Source: Oscheius dolichura
Lineage: Eukaryota; Nematoda; Chromadorea; Rhabditida; Rhabditidae
Length of the DNA stretch: 64,000 nucleotides
Reading direction: 5' to 3'
Assembly (NCBI GenBank): GCA_932521035.1
Contig: OW051497.1
Span: 3,658,001-3,722,000 of the forward strand
Both the position numbers and the translations under genes were made by a program. Positions 13,752 through 26,490 of the stretch are shown here, in pieces. How positions within the stretch are numbered: the first letter of the stretch is position 1; each line of letters starts with the position of its first letter. The notes under the pieces are model-generated. The model did no database searches. It worked only from the letters and a program-made list of their open reading frames with translations, and was not told the origin of the DNA.

Positions 13752-16716
13752 ATGGAAAAGACAGGAGTCGTCTCCCAGAAATTATTTGCCAACTGGGAAC
13801 CCGACAGAACTGCTTCTAGTGCAATCCAACGGTTTGTTCCATTTAAATTCGGGAGTTAATTAAATTTAGCGCCGTTTCTTTTGGCGTCACTCGTCTTTAC
13901 CTCGGGTTTCCGATCCAGTCCGGGAATTCTCTTGTTCTCACAGCCAAATTACAAGTTTGTTTACTTCCTAAAAAATTGTTTATTGGCCTGTTTAGGGCAA
14001 CAAGAGGACTCTCCGTAGCAATGATATTGCGGTGACGTCGGGTGGACCCGCTTTGGACGTTAATCTTGATGTTTCCTTCACAATTCAGGTAACCATTCCC
14101 TATTTTTATGTTTCTATCAAATATAATGTTTCAGTATCCTCATTATGTTAAACATAAAAACAATATCCTCCAAATTATGGTACAACGAAAGCGGAAGTAT
14201 AAAAACCGCCCAATCCCGGGTGGATTTAAAACCCTGGCAACAGGTAGAGTCCATTTTTTGCCGTTTTCCGAATAATACCCGTATTGTTTAGGGATTATCA
14301 ACCTGTCACAGCTGTTACAACATGGTGTTCAACGCGAAATTTTGCTGTTCGCTTCCGAGGACATAGAAAAAGAGCTCGGAACAGGTTGTGCTTTGATTTT
14401 AGTGGACGCTTAAATTTTCAGTGGCCTCCATCGGCCGACTCAATCTGTCATCTTGTCAGACTGTTCCCATAGATGTTGACGAGACAAAGATCGGCAAGAA
14501 AAATGCCATTGCGGAACAAGATGAGGATGAGGTTTGGTGTTGTCTTTCTTTTTTTTCACTTTTTTTTTGTTTAGGAGGATACCGAAAGCGAGTATGACGA
14601 TGTTGTCGACGACGGAGGCGAGCCCAGTAGTGCACGCCTCCCTGGCGGGACCAGAATTGACCCCGTCATGAAATCCAAAATGCTTCGGAAAAGGAACCTC
14701 AAACAGCGTTTTGTCAACCTGTTGAGGAAGTTCCGTGCAGCTGAAGAGACCCGAGAGGTATTTGTTCACCCGTTTACCGCTTATTTACGGAATTAAGGGA
14801 ACCCCCTCAAGGGCAGGGTCCGTTCTCGGGGCACCCACGGCTCAGGAACTGGAAGCTCTTTTTGAAGAATTGGAAGAGATGAGTGATTCTGATCCTGGCG
14901 AGTTCAACGACGATGTATCTATCCGATCAAACCCGCGACCAGCCCTTCGTCCCTATTTTACCCGTTCCAAGGAAGTTCTCCCGGTGCTCTTTGACCAAGT
15001 AGGGATATCTCTTCCATCTGTTTACCAATCTTTGCACTGCAGGTGCAGGAGATCTCGGATACAGAGGACAACGATCCGTCAGATGTCGAATTATCCTCGG
15101 ATGACAAGGAAATTGCTGCCCGAATCGCTAATAGCCGCCGGGGTCCTATTGATGCTACGGCCACTTTGGTATTTGATCGGGGATTACACGGTTTATTGAA
15201 AAACGCCTTTATAGAGCCCAACTCCGAGACCACTGAACAAAGTTTCAAATACTGTGAGCGCCCCGCTGACGGGAACATCTGGTACTCATGGGGTGCCACA
15301 CTCCCAAACGACGGGGTCCATCCACAAGAAGGATTCGAAAGGCATCGACTTAAGAAATGTTAGCCTCCTGGAAGAGGTAGAAGTTTAGACAACCTGGTTA
15401 AAGATAAAAACTATAGGTTCCCAAACTCTTGGAGGACAGCTCCCGTCCCGTCAAGTTGTGGCTCTGCTCTGCTGAATGCAGTCATTTGGCCATCCTCGGG
15501 CTTCCGATGGTTTACTGTACAAATTATGTTATCGCAAAGAACGTGATCGGTCAAGTTGTCACTAAAATCCAGCACTTGTGAGTTTTATCATCTTCCGATA
15601 TGCATTTCCTCCTTCAGCTGTAACACAAACTCTCAAAACCCTCAAGTCCATTTAATTGGAATAATTGGAGGCGACAGAGTTCTCAGCCATGTCCTTCGGG
15701 CATATGTGGAAGTTTTTAACATGAAGTCGACCAGTCCGTGCCTTCCATTCATCCGATTCGTCCTTGTCCCATCACCACATGCTCTGATCAGTCATCTCTT
15801 GGAAGGTAAACACCAACTATATTTAGTCACGCTTATTGCTAATTCAGACGCAGATCCATTGCCAGGAGAGTTATGTCGAGATGTTTGGGAGCGATGGCCA
15901 GAGATGGGCCCGGAAGATCAGGCTAAAATAGCCGGTCGGCTCGAAAAATATGCAGCACATGCAAATGGTTGTCTCCAAATTCCTTATGGGGAAGTGATGC
16001 TTCAAATGTCCGAAGGGAACGAGGTAACCGGTCAAATAATATTTCATTTTTACTTCTTTTTAGTCAGAGACAGGACAGCTCTTTGTTCCATTCTTGAGTG
16101 AAGTCCGAATGGGTCAAAATGACGACGATTTTGAAAACGGTTCCCCCAGAATTGATGAAAACGAACGAACGAGGGAATTGACTTCTAATAGTTCGCCTCC
16201 ATGTAGTCCGCATATAAAGGGAGATGCTTGTGACCTGAATTTGGAGTATTGGCTAGCCAATGATAACAATGAAGGCTCCAAGAAAGACAAAGGATCTTTG
16301 AAAACCGCTTTCAAGAGTGTGCTCATCGCTCGGTAGGTCACAACTTATTGTTTTACTGTATTCGTTTCAGGATGTGGAACCAGCCGCATCTTTACTTAAA
16401 CTTCGTGAAGGAAAAGCGGAAGGAGAAGATGCTGATGAAGCTAGGGATGAAGAAGGGTCAAAAATCAGAGGCTGAAGCGGCTCCGGTCCACGTCACGAAT
16501 GTGTCTCGTCTGCTCTGCATCGGTTCCGGGAAAAACATCGACCTCATAGGTACCCTTTTAGAAGAGGCTCTATTCACCCGATTCCTTTCAGTGACCGTCG
16601 ACGGTAACCAATACCGCCATGTGCGCTACTTCCAAACAACTGCTCAGTGGCAAACCCACATAAAAACGTTCCCAATTGCCGCCCAACTTGCTGCTTCCGG
16701 CTTAAGCTACATGTGA
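13752..16716 (+). CDS. PACS: PACS family sorting adaptor (phosphofurin acidic cluster sorting protein)
   Basis: Cytosolic adaptor that binds acidic-cluster motifs in membrane cargo and links them to coat proteins for Golgi, endosome and organelle-contact traffic. I reconstruct 16 exons joined by in-phase introns, mostly about 36-60 nt. The N-terminal furin-binding region is clear: LFANWEPDRT, NKRTLRSNDIAVTSGG, VSFTIQYPHYVKHKNN, QRKRKYKNRPIPGGFKTLAT and INLSQLLQHG match PACS landmarks in order. A serine/acidic stretch (EQDEDEEDTESEYDD) follows, then a basic segment (KMLRKRNLKQRFVNLLRKF), a low-complexity middle, and the C-terminal PACS domain (PVKLWLC..., GIIGGDRVLSHVLRAYVE, LQIPYGEVMLQ, QLFVPFLSEVRMG). 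The last exon, VRYFQTTAQWQTHIKTFPI, matches the family C-terminus. Start: ATG at 13752 opens the exon with the ATWE-like box. The stop is TGA at 16714. The gene appears intact. Confidence 0.93.
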
Positions 16717-17003
16717 TAATCTCCCTCTCTCTGCCGAATCTTCTTTCGTGTTTTCCACGTGTACACACAGTGTATTTACTTCTCTTTCGACAAAAAACTC
16801 AATTTCATAGTTAATCGCACGACACTCCTCCCTATTAACACTCCATTACCGAAGTTTTAATACCTTTCTTGCTTGGTGCTTTTATCTGAACTGACCATAT
16901 ATTGCATAATCTCCCCTTCCACTACAAATATTGATGCCCTTTCTTTCCTCTCGTTCCTTTTTTTCCTACGAACGATTCTGCTTTCATAAGCTTGGTCTGA
17001 CAT

Positions 17004-17009
17004 AATAAA
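17004..17009 (+). terminator. Polyadenylation signal AATAAA for PACS
   Basis: Canonical AATAAA about 290 nt after the PACS stop codon, preceded by T/C-rich 3' untranslated sequence. Confidence 0.6.
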
Positions 17010-17904
17010 ACAGCTTTGAACTTTGGAATGGTTCCGCTTTGTTGAACAATGGAAGGTTTCAGATTACTGTTTATGGGCGGCAAACGATTGTTTTCCAGGG
17101 TTCAAAAGTCAGGCGGAGGAGGGGACTGAGATTATTGGGTGACTAGGAATAGTGTGGCGCAGCAGTACGTATAATTTGTACCTAGACTCTCATCAGTCTG
17201 TGTCATTCGGTGTCAGCTTTCTTAGTTCAGTTCTTCTGTCGTCACATGCTAGGACAGGAAACAAACCAGAGGAGAAAGACCAGCGGAAAGAAAGGAGATG
17301 AGACAATGTGGCTAAACATCACCTGCCCGTGTGCAATCTGCTTATCGAAAACACTGCGCATTATTCAGTAAATCCTGTAACACCAGGATGACCCGTCTTA
17401 GACCAGACATCCGACCCACTGTAATCTCCAAATCCCCCGTCATTTATGCAGTTTTCTTTCCGAGTCTCCCCGGGATAAACTACTGCTCCTCTGCTTGATC
17501 GCGCTTCTGGTGGTAAAAATCATTTTTCATTGAAAAGGGGGAAAGATAATGGGGCAAATTATGCCTATTCAATGTGTGCGTGTTCTCATTTCATGGAGAA
17601 CTTCACATTCAAACAAGAAGAAAGGATGATATCCCTGACGTCCTCTTTCAGACGCCCGAGCCGGGAAAACATCCAGATCAACTGTCTCTTTGTTCCTGTA
17701 CTGAGCTCGCTCTAATCCAATTTCATTTTCCACGAGAAGTTCTTCCTCCTCTTTCTCTCTTTTTTCCTCAACATTACCACCCATTAAGCCCCCAGGGGAT
17801 TAGTTGAACGTGTGAAGCCTTATCTTTCTCTCACTCTCAGTTCTTTTTCGAAGGAGGAGGTGTCTTCGTCTCCTGTCTGTGTTCTGATCATTACGGATTT
17901 GTAG

Positions 17905-18059
17905 GAGCACCTTCAATTGAAGAGCGCCGTGGGCGCTGCTGCTTCCCCTGCCGCTGCTGTCCTCTGGCTGCTATGCCCAGCAGAGTCTACACGGCTTCCA
18001 CATCTACCGGAATTCGTGATAACTACTACAAGATGATGGACCTGATTCATCATATCCAG
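17905..18059 (+). CDS. Orphan exon candidate with Cys cluster, unknown protein
   Basis: A 155-nt open segment lies between an acceptor (GGATTTGTAG) and a donor (CATATCCAG then GTAGAC). In the frame that stays open through both edges it reads a charged start (SIEERRGR), a dense cysteine patch (CCFPCRCCP) and then MPSRVYTASTSTGIRDNYYK followed by MMDLIHHIQ. The cysteine patch is of the kind that gets palmitoylated or sits beside a membrane helix; the rest looks like a genuine protein rather than random translation. I do not recognise the family. No partner exon in the matching phase was found, so this is either one exon of a gene with very long introns or a fragment. Position 17973 offers an in-frame ATG. 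Confidence 0.35.
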
Positions 18060-21000
18060 GTAGACCTCAGTGTAACTGCCCTCCTTGATCCTTGTGATAT
18101 CATCAATCACACGGTTTTGGGGTTAGGCAGCTGTTTCAATACTACCCAGCCTCAATCGACATACGTTCAATTCACAAAATATTTTGACACTTCCTCTTTT
18201 GTCACGTTTTAGTCCTTCTCGTTATCTGAAATGGTTGAAGCTCCTAATTTTTTACGCAAGCAGATTTAACAATAGGTGATAATTAGCCTAGCAAGAAATT
18301 TTAAGAGTAAACAGAGATAATAACACCTGACAAAGGGTGTGATCTGGATAAAACAAAGGAGATGGTTTCCTCTGACTCAACATTCTTTTCTTTCTTTAAA
18401 CCCCCTTCAATACTAACGCATACATTAAGCTCCCGCTTTTATTGGAAACTAAGAGGTTTTTTGTAGTACGGACGTGCGTAGCTCTCCCCTTTCTCAGAAT
18501 CCATAAGAAAGCAAGATACTTGTAGATAAAGGGCAATGCATCCAGCAGAGAAAATTATGTATTAGTAGCACCTTGTGCTCTTCTTCCGAATATTGGAACC
18601 ATCTGTGTTGTCCCATCCGCCTAATCGCCAGTTTTTTAAAAGACAAATCCTAGTGTTGTTGTCAGTTTCCCATGTCATTTAGAACATTCATCATTCCTGG
18701 AACATTTTTTCCCACTTCGATCTGAGCTAATCCTCTTAAAATTAGGAACGACCGTGGGTGTCGCGATCAAAGACGCAAATTAGCAGGGTTATATGTTCTG
18801 CACAGGAGGAAGGAACATTTCCCCGAAGGGAGGGGACTCTCACCTTATTAGTCAGAAAAAAAGAAACATTAACCACCTGCTGTTTATTAATTTTTTTTGC
18901 AAAATGGACTTATTTTTCAAACATGACCCGTTTGGATGTATGAACAAGCTGATCAGCTGTCCCCGTTAATTTACACAATTGGCAGTATGCAGTGCGCATA
19001 CCTCCCAGTGCAACGGGTCGTCTTATTTCTCTCACATTGGTAATTTAGTTTCTTCTGATATGAATTTCCTCGAGGATAGCTATCTCCTGGAAATTATGAT
19101 ACACGTGAGTTTCACCTAATTATCGTTGTTTTTACGGGGGACCTATGCTAATCTGATTTCGGTATCTATTATTCATTTTGTGCTATCGAAGCCCTTGATA
19201 CTGATACGTAAAAGGGCTTCACTTTTCCACGAAACGAAGGAGGATATCGTATTTACAACGGAATAACAGAACACGACATCAGAATCATGTGAGATGCGCT
19301 TGGATACCTTCGACCAATAGAATCGTAATTACAAAAAATGGCTTCAAAGGGCTTTGACGTCTTCTGAGATCAGCGGAACCTGGTTATTCCAACTTTCAAA
19401 GACGGGTCTATTAATAGCAAGTTCAAGTAAACAAGGGGAATGAATGGATTTACAATTCTAGTTACTTCAGCCATCTCAGAGCACGCATCTTTTCCCCTTC
19501 TTCCCTTTCAGTTTTCTGGTGTTAATAGGAAGTCTATTGTCTTGTATTAGGCTACCATATATCCCCTAGACTGTGAAATACGAGGCTGAGTACCCATTTG
19601 TCTTTCTGTTGTTCAGCTCTGACCAGAAACCCAATTACTCTTTCTCAGATCACCGTAAAAATATTGCTACAAGGCAAAGAAACAACAAGATGCAAGAGTT
19701 TGCACAGCGCTTATTGCTTTGGAGCGCCAAAATTTCCATGTTAGTATGCATTTCAACGAGTGTTTCATATTTCATCGAACACTTTGGGATTCTAAGACTT
19801 GTGACCCCTAACCTTTGTTGTTAGACACCTCTCTCACCCCCCTGACCAATCAAAAAATTCCTTTTCGCCAAACCTCTATCCATAGAGAAAAAGTGCTTAT
19901 TTTCCCTATCCGGGGAACGTCACTCGGGAAATACATTTCCTAGGTGGTTTACTCTCAGTTGTGACCCCAAGGAATTGAGTTACGTCTCAATTTGGGTCTG
20001 CTTCACTTCCTCAATCTGAGGAGACTTCCCCCGAGGGGGTTCGACACCTTCGCATACGTCGAATTTCACGGGGCAATCTTTGATTCAGTACCCAGCCGTC
20101 TCTTGACTCTGATTAATTCGTGCATAGTTGTTGAAATCCTCCACTGAATCACGATAAAATGTCTGGGATCTTTTGGACACTTAATGAATAGATTTGGGGG
20201 AGTGCCTCCGTCACTTCCTCGTTGTTGGGCCCTTTTCGTCACCCATTAGCATAGAATGCGATCAGGGCGCACATTACCTATCTCCTCGAGTGGGGGACGA
20301 CGGAGAATTCTTGATCCCTACAAGAAAATTTTGACCCTTCACCAAGAAGCAAACAATTAGCGTCGCTTGTTACAACATGAATGCCAGTACCTGTTGATAT
20401 CTGGGCCAGGAAGCCAAAGACTATAAACAAAGGGACAAATGCTAGTTGCTTCTCCGTCACTGCTCCCCACATTGTCGTTTATTCGCGCGCAATTAGAGAA
20501 CCCACGCCATTTAAGGGTCACTTCTTTTCCTTAGTAGCCACTGAAACTTTTGGCCCTCGTTTATTCTCTTTAAACCCTTTCTCCTCCTAGGATGTATCAG
20601 ATCACAAGAACTTGTTTAACTTAAAATGGATCCCGTCCCCTTAGAATAGTCCTAGTGACGGGGGAATAAGCTTTATAGTCTTTGTCAGGGGTGCCATTGA
20701 CAGGCAAGGAAGTTCGGCGGTAAATGTCCGAGACACTCCTCATCCCGGTCTCATTGGCGGATGTCGTTCCCTCGAAATGGTAGCATGTGCCTTCTTCTCG
20801 GTTTTCTACTTCTCTATTATCTCGTAAGTGTCCCTTTCCCCCTTTTTTTGCAAGTTGTTTTTACGTTCCACCTTCTGGAATTTGTAATAGCTATTTTGGC
20901 AATTTTGGGCGGGTGTAAGACAGGGCATAGATATTTTAGTTTATGCAATATGATGATATCCGGTTAGAGAAGCTCTTTTTGATCTCTGAAGGGGCTAATC

Positions 21001-23463
21001 CCACATCCTGCACTATAAAATATCTTTGAGAGTATATCATGTGCCTGAGGGATTAAAAGAAAACCCTGGAGAATCAAATTTGGTTTCAGGAAAGGGGTCT
21101 ACGTCAAATAATAATTGTGCTTCATCGAAATAGAAATTTTGATATTAATAATGGCGAGGGTCGTGCTTGATACTAATTGCGCACGGCTAGGCTGGCATAA
21201 GGGAGACACCTTAACATAATGCAATGATTTAAAGGAACAGAGCGTTATTCTCATTAGCTCGCAGTCTCATTTATAGAAAGAACTCATGTGGTTGTGGGAA
21301 AGTATAATCCCTTTATTACGTGTGAACAAGCATAGGCTGAAAAATGTTGATGGAGGATAAAGGTCGTGGGGTAAAAAGGGAGGGATTATGCCGTAGGAGA
21401 TAAGTATTCCAGTCTCTCGGACATCAGTCGTTCCTATTTCCGTTTCTCTTCCTCCTGGGTTCTTCTGATACGCGGGAACTAGCTGCTACTTCCTTCTCCC
21501 GTGAGAAGGAGTACAAGATGAATAAGAGTTTCCCAAGGGATCAAAACACTTTTATGAAATCCGCCTCAAACCATCCGTCACACGGAGGTCACACGCGTAA
21601 CCTTTTCTTCTTTTAAGAGCAGCAACATTCTACTTAGAACTAAGGGTTGTCGAGAAAAGGAACGCCGCTAACCCGCAGACAACAGTTCAAGAAAAGGATT
21701 TCCTTGCGACTAACTTCATTTTACGCACTGCGATTGACAATTAGATTTGGGATTTGCCCGCCGGAGGCCATACCTCGTTTCCGCAAAAACAGACTATAAT
21801 CTCTGCTCTTCTGGACCCCCTAAAAAACTTACTTTTGCCAGCTCAGGACATGACATCTGACCTTGTCCTTAGACTCCAATTAGTGTATTCGTGGAGCCAT
21901 TTTTAGCATCAATTAGATGAGTTCGCCTCTAATGTGTGGGAGATCATAAATGAGCAATCTTTATCACCGGCTCACGTGCCATCAATTTAGATTTTCCGTG
22001 GAGGAACACCGACGGCCTTCGCGTGTTCGAAATATGTTGTTTTTGCCTGAGCATGAAAACCACCTGGAATATATCATACTAATCCGAGAATAGCTGTGGC
22101 CGACCCCCATCTTAGAGCTTCGGTCGGAATTCCTTCGTCTTCCACTTTCTCTTCTTTGGCCACTTTCTCTGTTTACTCCATTAATAAGTACCAGCGTTTT
22201 TTCTGAGAAGGTCTTCGATTGTTTTTTATGCGATACAGCCTTTGTGAACCAATAGTCTAGTGGATCCAAGGAATGCCGTGTTCAAAACAAGTAGAGCCGC
22301 CTTGTTCAACAATTCTCCGAAAGCCATTATTCTCAACTCCCCCTCGCACAAGGTCCACCTTATTGGTGCTTCCTTTCTGTTCTCTTTAGATCTTTATACG
22401 TTCCCCATCCGTGATTCCAAATCCCTGAGAAGAGGTAATTTGATTTGGTAAGCCGGTGTTTTTCTCCATGTTGATGCACTCGCCGTTCTCTTGAATTTAG
22501 CTCATCCTGATCTGCATATTGAGGCCTTCTGAGAAACTCGGCATAATGTTATGTGACCAGATGCCTTAGTTTTGTTGGTCCCCATTATCAGCTTAACGAT
22601 TCCATGCACTTCTTCCCTTCTCCATCAGATGTTTCCCACATCCAAACACTTCCGTCTGATTAACCCCGTTCAACCCTCTTTTAAGAAGCTCGGTAGAACA
22701 CTTTTTCTTAGTTTTTGTCGGATTAGTTCTGAGGATAGTGGAGATTACCCCTCTCCATCCCATTTTAGGCAACGTATTATATTTAAGCAATACGAACGAA
22801 TCCACAAATTTTAATTGCTTCGTTAAGGAGGAAGAAAGCAATCTTCAACTATTCCCGGGGTGTCTCTTTTTAGTTGCAATTATGAACATCAATAGAGTAG
22901 CGAATCTCAAAATAACTAGGACTATTTGCTCCATATTGTAGTCTTCAAATAGGTTTAAAACCTGGATGAGATCACATTTTGACCTCGCATTCAATATGCA
23001 ACATCTCTTCTAAACAGAACCTTCTACTCGTCGAGTTCCTCGTGGGTGTTTACTACAACTCGAAAAGACGAGTAAAATTGTCTTCTTTGGACTCAAATTT
23101 CCCTTCTATTCAAAAAGTTCTGCAATTGCCATTTGCAACCGCCACCCTTGTGACCAAGGGTTCAATGAAACGGCGGATAATAAGCCCCCAAACCATAAGC
23201 CTCTAGAGAGATATCCCAGTTTTGTGCAACGAATCTACGCCAGCGTCTTTATCACTCATTCTGGCGTTTGAATAGCTTGCCTTCTTCTACCTGATGGTGG
23301 AATAAACAAGACCTTTCTGAATGAACATCCTTCTAGAATCTTTTATCAGTGAGGTCACTTGGGCGGGGCTTCACACACCGAGCAACGCCCTCAGGGGTTC
23401 GTCGTTTATCCATCCAACTGGGGCTCAAGCCACGGATCGTTGTCTAATTAGCGACAGTTGCAG

Positions 23464-25820
23464 ATGAACGGTTCCTCTGACGGTATGATGTCCGCTGGAG
23501 AAGCGGGCTACGGTCATTCCGAGCCGTGGATCTTCGCCAATCTCTATCTGTTCTACTTGCCTATCTGCGTCGTCCTCGGTCTTTCTGGCAATGCTATGGT
23601 CTGGATTTTAATCAAGTGAGTTTCTTTTACTATATTGAAGGGTAACCGATCTGGTAATAAAAGATCCTGTGCTAGTTTTTTCGGGGTACGGTAAAGCCAC
23701 TGTTATGCATATCAAAGCAAACAAAACTGGAATTGAAACACTTGAGGAGACTTTTAAAATGCGTTGCTGAGATCTTCCAAGAACTTGACCCCTAGTCCCC
23801 TCTGGCATTTTCCCACCACACCGGCTTCTCTTTCTGGGTGCATGTAAGTTCCCTCCATTTCCCAGCGTAATCTTTGTTGCGAACGGATTATTCGCTTTCT
23901 CTATTTTCTATAAGCTGCTAAGTCCCTAAAATGAACAGATCAGGCTGAGTCCAATAGCTCCCCTGCCGAATCTCTTCTTAGAGTATTCTGAGGGAAAGTG
24001 TTTTGAGCTACGGGAACGCCTGACAGGGCCACAACAAAGTTATCCGAACCATACCAGACCTTGAACGGATTAGAGAGCGCGGATACTCAATTTCCTAGAA
24101 GTCTGTGAGAACCGAGACCGCTATATTTCCAAGCAAAGAAATTTGACGACTCCATAATTAGGGTCGGATTTTTGTTGACAGGTTCCAATTAGCCGACCGG
24201 CTAGTATTAAAGATCAAGTCAGCATGTTAATTCGACCTTACCATCACCGTATCCATCGGAAATTGAAAGCCTCCGCTCTCGGGGAAATATTGTCCCTTTC
24301 TGACGGAAATGATAGCCTTTGTGGGAATATTGAGATAATCGAAAATAGACGAGGGCACACGCCACAAGTAGAAAATGATTTAGGTCAAACCGTATGCTGT
24401 CACGTCTGCCCACGAACACATACCTACTCTGTTTGGCCATGATGTCATCCATGTTTCTGGTTTTTCTTCTCGTCTTCTGGCTTGAAGAGGTCTCCTATCG
24501 ATACTTCAACGTATGCACCTTCACAAGTTTTTCTTGTAGTTCACACTAAAACTTAACAACTAACGTACACCCTGAGCATGTTTCGCCTCTTTTGCCTCAC
24601 CGAGTAACCGGACAGCAAAAAGCTAACTTCATTTACAAATCTTTGCTTTTCAGGTGTTCAATGTCCTGGCCTTTAAGAACTATAACGTCAGCTGTAAGGT
24701 AAATAATTCCCCCAATTTCTTACAAACGAGATTTTTGAAGATCAATACCTTTTTGGCTCACGTGTGCGACTTCTCTAGTGTTTGGCTGATTGTTCTAGTT
24801 TGTTGCGAGCGCCTGGTTTTACTCTATAGGAAGAGACGAAGTCTTACCAAAGAACGGTAATATTCACAGGGGCTTGTATTATAAATATAAATTCAAGGGC
24901 CCGGTTACAAGTAATCGTGTTGATTTGCATAGCCATGCTGTTCAATTCTTGGATAATACTGGTAGCTTCTCTCAACGAAATCAACCAAGAGTGTGACATA
25001 GATCTCCGGTTTGTCCGACTCTATAATGTTATGACAATCCTCGAGGTCTGCCAGGATTCAGAGTTCCCTAATTGAATATTTTAGACGATAGTGTGCATGA
25101 TGGTTCCCACGATCTTCATTGTTATTTCTAATATCCTTGTGAGATATAAGCTCAACTACCACCTCAAGTAGAGAACCCCCTCCCCCGAAAATTAAGCATT
25201 CTTCAGAAACCTACCAGGATCTCCAGGAGTCTCCTTTAACACTGCGGATGTTGTCGTCACCACTGCCTCATCCACGGCCCCCAGTCAGCCAAACACCACG
25301 TCCAAGTGAATTAGAGGGGGTCATCTGTATTGAGCTTGTTTTTTTCAGCGGTGGTCGCTACTCCCTATACAAAGTGTCCACTCGGGCCTCTGATGATGTA
25401 ATCCAGCCGATGATGAAAGTCCGGGGAAAGAAGGGAATCCGACCCTCTGATATCCAATTAACACGAAGTTTACTCGTGGTCACTTCGGTAATAATCGAGC
25501 AAAACAGTGTTTAAGCCGGTTTTAGGTCTTTATTCTTTTAAACCTTCCCAACTACTTGTACCGGATAGCAAACACTTTTAACCTCTGGTCTAGAGAGGTA
25601 CTCAAAAACTATTTATGAATAATTAAAGCCGCTTTAGGGGAGCTATCTGCAAGAGATCTCCTGGCTGGTCCACGTCCTCCTCTACACCCACCATGCGCTT
25701 CTCTTCTATCTCTATATATTCTACTCCCCTCAAATGAAACGGAGACTCCTACCTACTGCTCTAAAACTCCTGGAATGTTACTGCTTCAAGCCGCCAGGCG
25801 ACATGTCATCCGACAGTTGA
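23464..25820 (+). CDS. Peptide GPCR, FMRFamide/myosuppressin-receptor-like
   Basis: Seven-helix receptor rebuilt from eight in-phase exons. Exon 1 (ATG 23464) holds a short N-terminus and TM1 (LYLFYLPICVVLGLSGNAMV). After a 768-nt intron come TM2 (TNTYLLCLAMMSSMFLVFLL), an extracellular Cys and TM3 (FLAHVCDFSSVWLIVLVCCE) ending in ERLVLLYRK, the local DRY equivalent. TM4 (LQVIVLICIAMLFNSWIILV), TM5 (IVCMMVPTIFIVISNILVRY), a proline-rich third loop, TM6 (RSLLVVTSVFILLNLPNYLY) and TM7 (ALLFYLYIFYSPQMKRRL) follow, then a tail ending in DMSSDS at TGA 25818. The NLPNYLYR and FYLYIFYSPQMK signatures resemble nematode FMRFamide-like and myosuppressin-type receptors. The ligand is inferred. The start is backed by a TTGCAG acceptor directly before the ATG, compatible with trans-splicing. 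All phases fit and no lesion is seen. Confidence 0.85.
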
Positions 25821-25930
25821 GATGGTATCTCTCGAATGATTCTATCCCCGTATAACGGCGTTTCCCCTGTGATCTCAATAATAATTCAATATCATTTCCC
25901 ACAACGAGAAAACTTGTTTAATAGTCTTTG

Positions 25931-25936
25931 AATAAA
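25931..25936 (+). terminator. Polyadenylation signal AATAAA for the peptide GPCR
   Basis: Canonical AATAAA about 110 nt downstream of the receptor stop codon. Confidence 0.6.
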
Positions 25937-26490
25937 GAAGCATTTTCTTAAAACAGAGGTCTTTTTTGGAGAAGAAGATAAGCTGGGAAAAGCCGCCTTT
26001 CTAGGAACACTTGACGCTCAAGGATCAAAATATGCGTGGAATTTGCAAGAGTTCGAGACGGTTTCGCTCAGAGTGTAAACATATAAATCACTCATTCCAG
26101 CCTAATAGTATCAGGTTTTTCTGACCAAAGAAGGTAACCACCAATTCGAGAGGTAATGTCACGGGTGCGGAATGGCATCTACTTCATAAGGATGGAATGC
26201 CATCCGGATGTGAAAGAATAGCCTGGGAGAACAATAACAGATGGAAAAAACGTCAAAAAAGATGCCGTCTGTTGTCAGCGACGAGAAGAAGGGCGATCGA
26301 TGTTACGATCTAGAAATGTTCTCGGTCGCGCGGGGTCGTGCGCGACTGCATTATCAGAGTGAACTTCCTGCTGATTCTTCGCTAATTGCTATCAATTTGA
26401 CTATAATCACTTCCGGACGTTTAGTGAAACTGCTATTTTTCTGCTAATGCCTTTACAACGGCGCTTCTAACGCCTTGCGGATAACCAGGA
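25937..26490. other. Intergenic, between GPCR and ROS-like gene
   Basis: No gene seen. The ROS-like gene must have its promoter or outron here. CCAG lies just before its ATG and could be a trans-splice acceptor, but this is weak. Confidence 0.4.

Larger units (their letters stand above)
16717..23463. other. Intergenic or long-intron region, pyrimidine-rich in large parts
   Basis: Apart from the PACS 3' end and the orphan exon candidate at 17905-18059, I see no supported gene. Much of 16.7-18.0 kb and 19.4-23.3 kb is rich in C and T on the plus strand, the composition of long sense-strand introns in small-genome animals. A minus-strand frame at 20391-20472 would encode a 27-residue signal-peptide-like start followed by a GTACTG donor, but no partner exon was found. 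The remaining open frames show no conserved features. Confidence 0.4.

Noticed and set aside
20391-20472. Signal-peptide first exon of a minus-strand gene
   Set aside because: The 27-residue hydrophobic start and donor are suggestive, but no downstream exon could be found in either phase.
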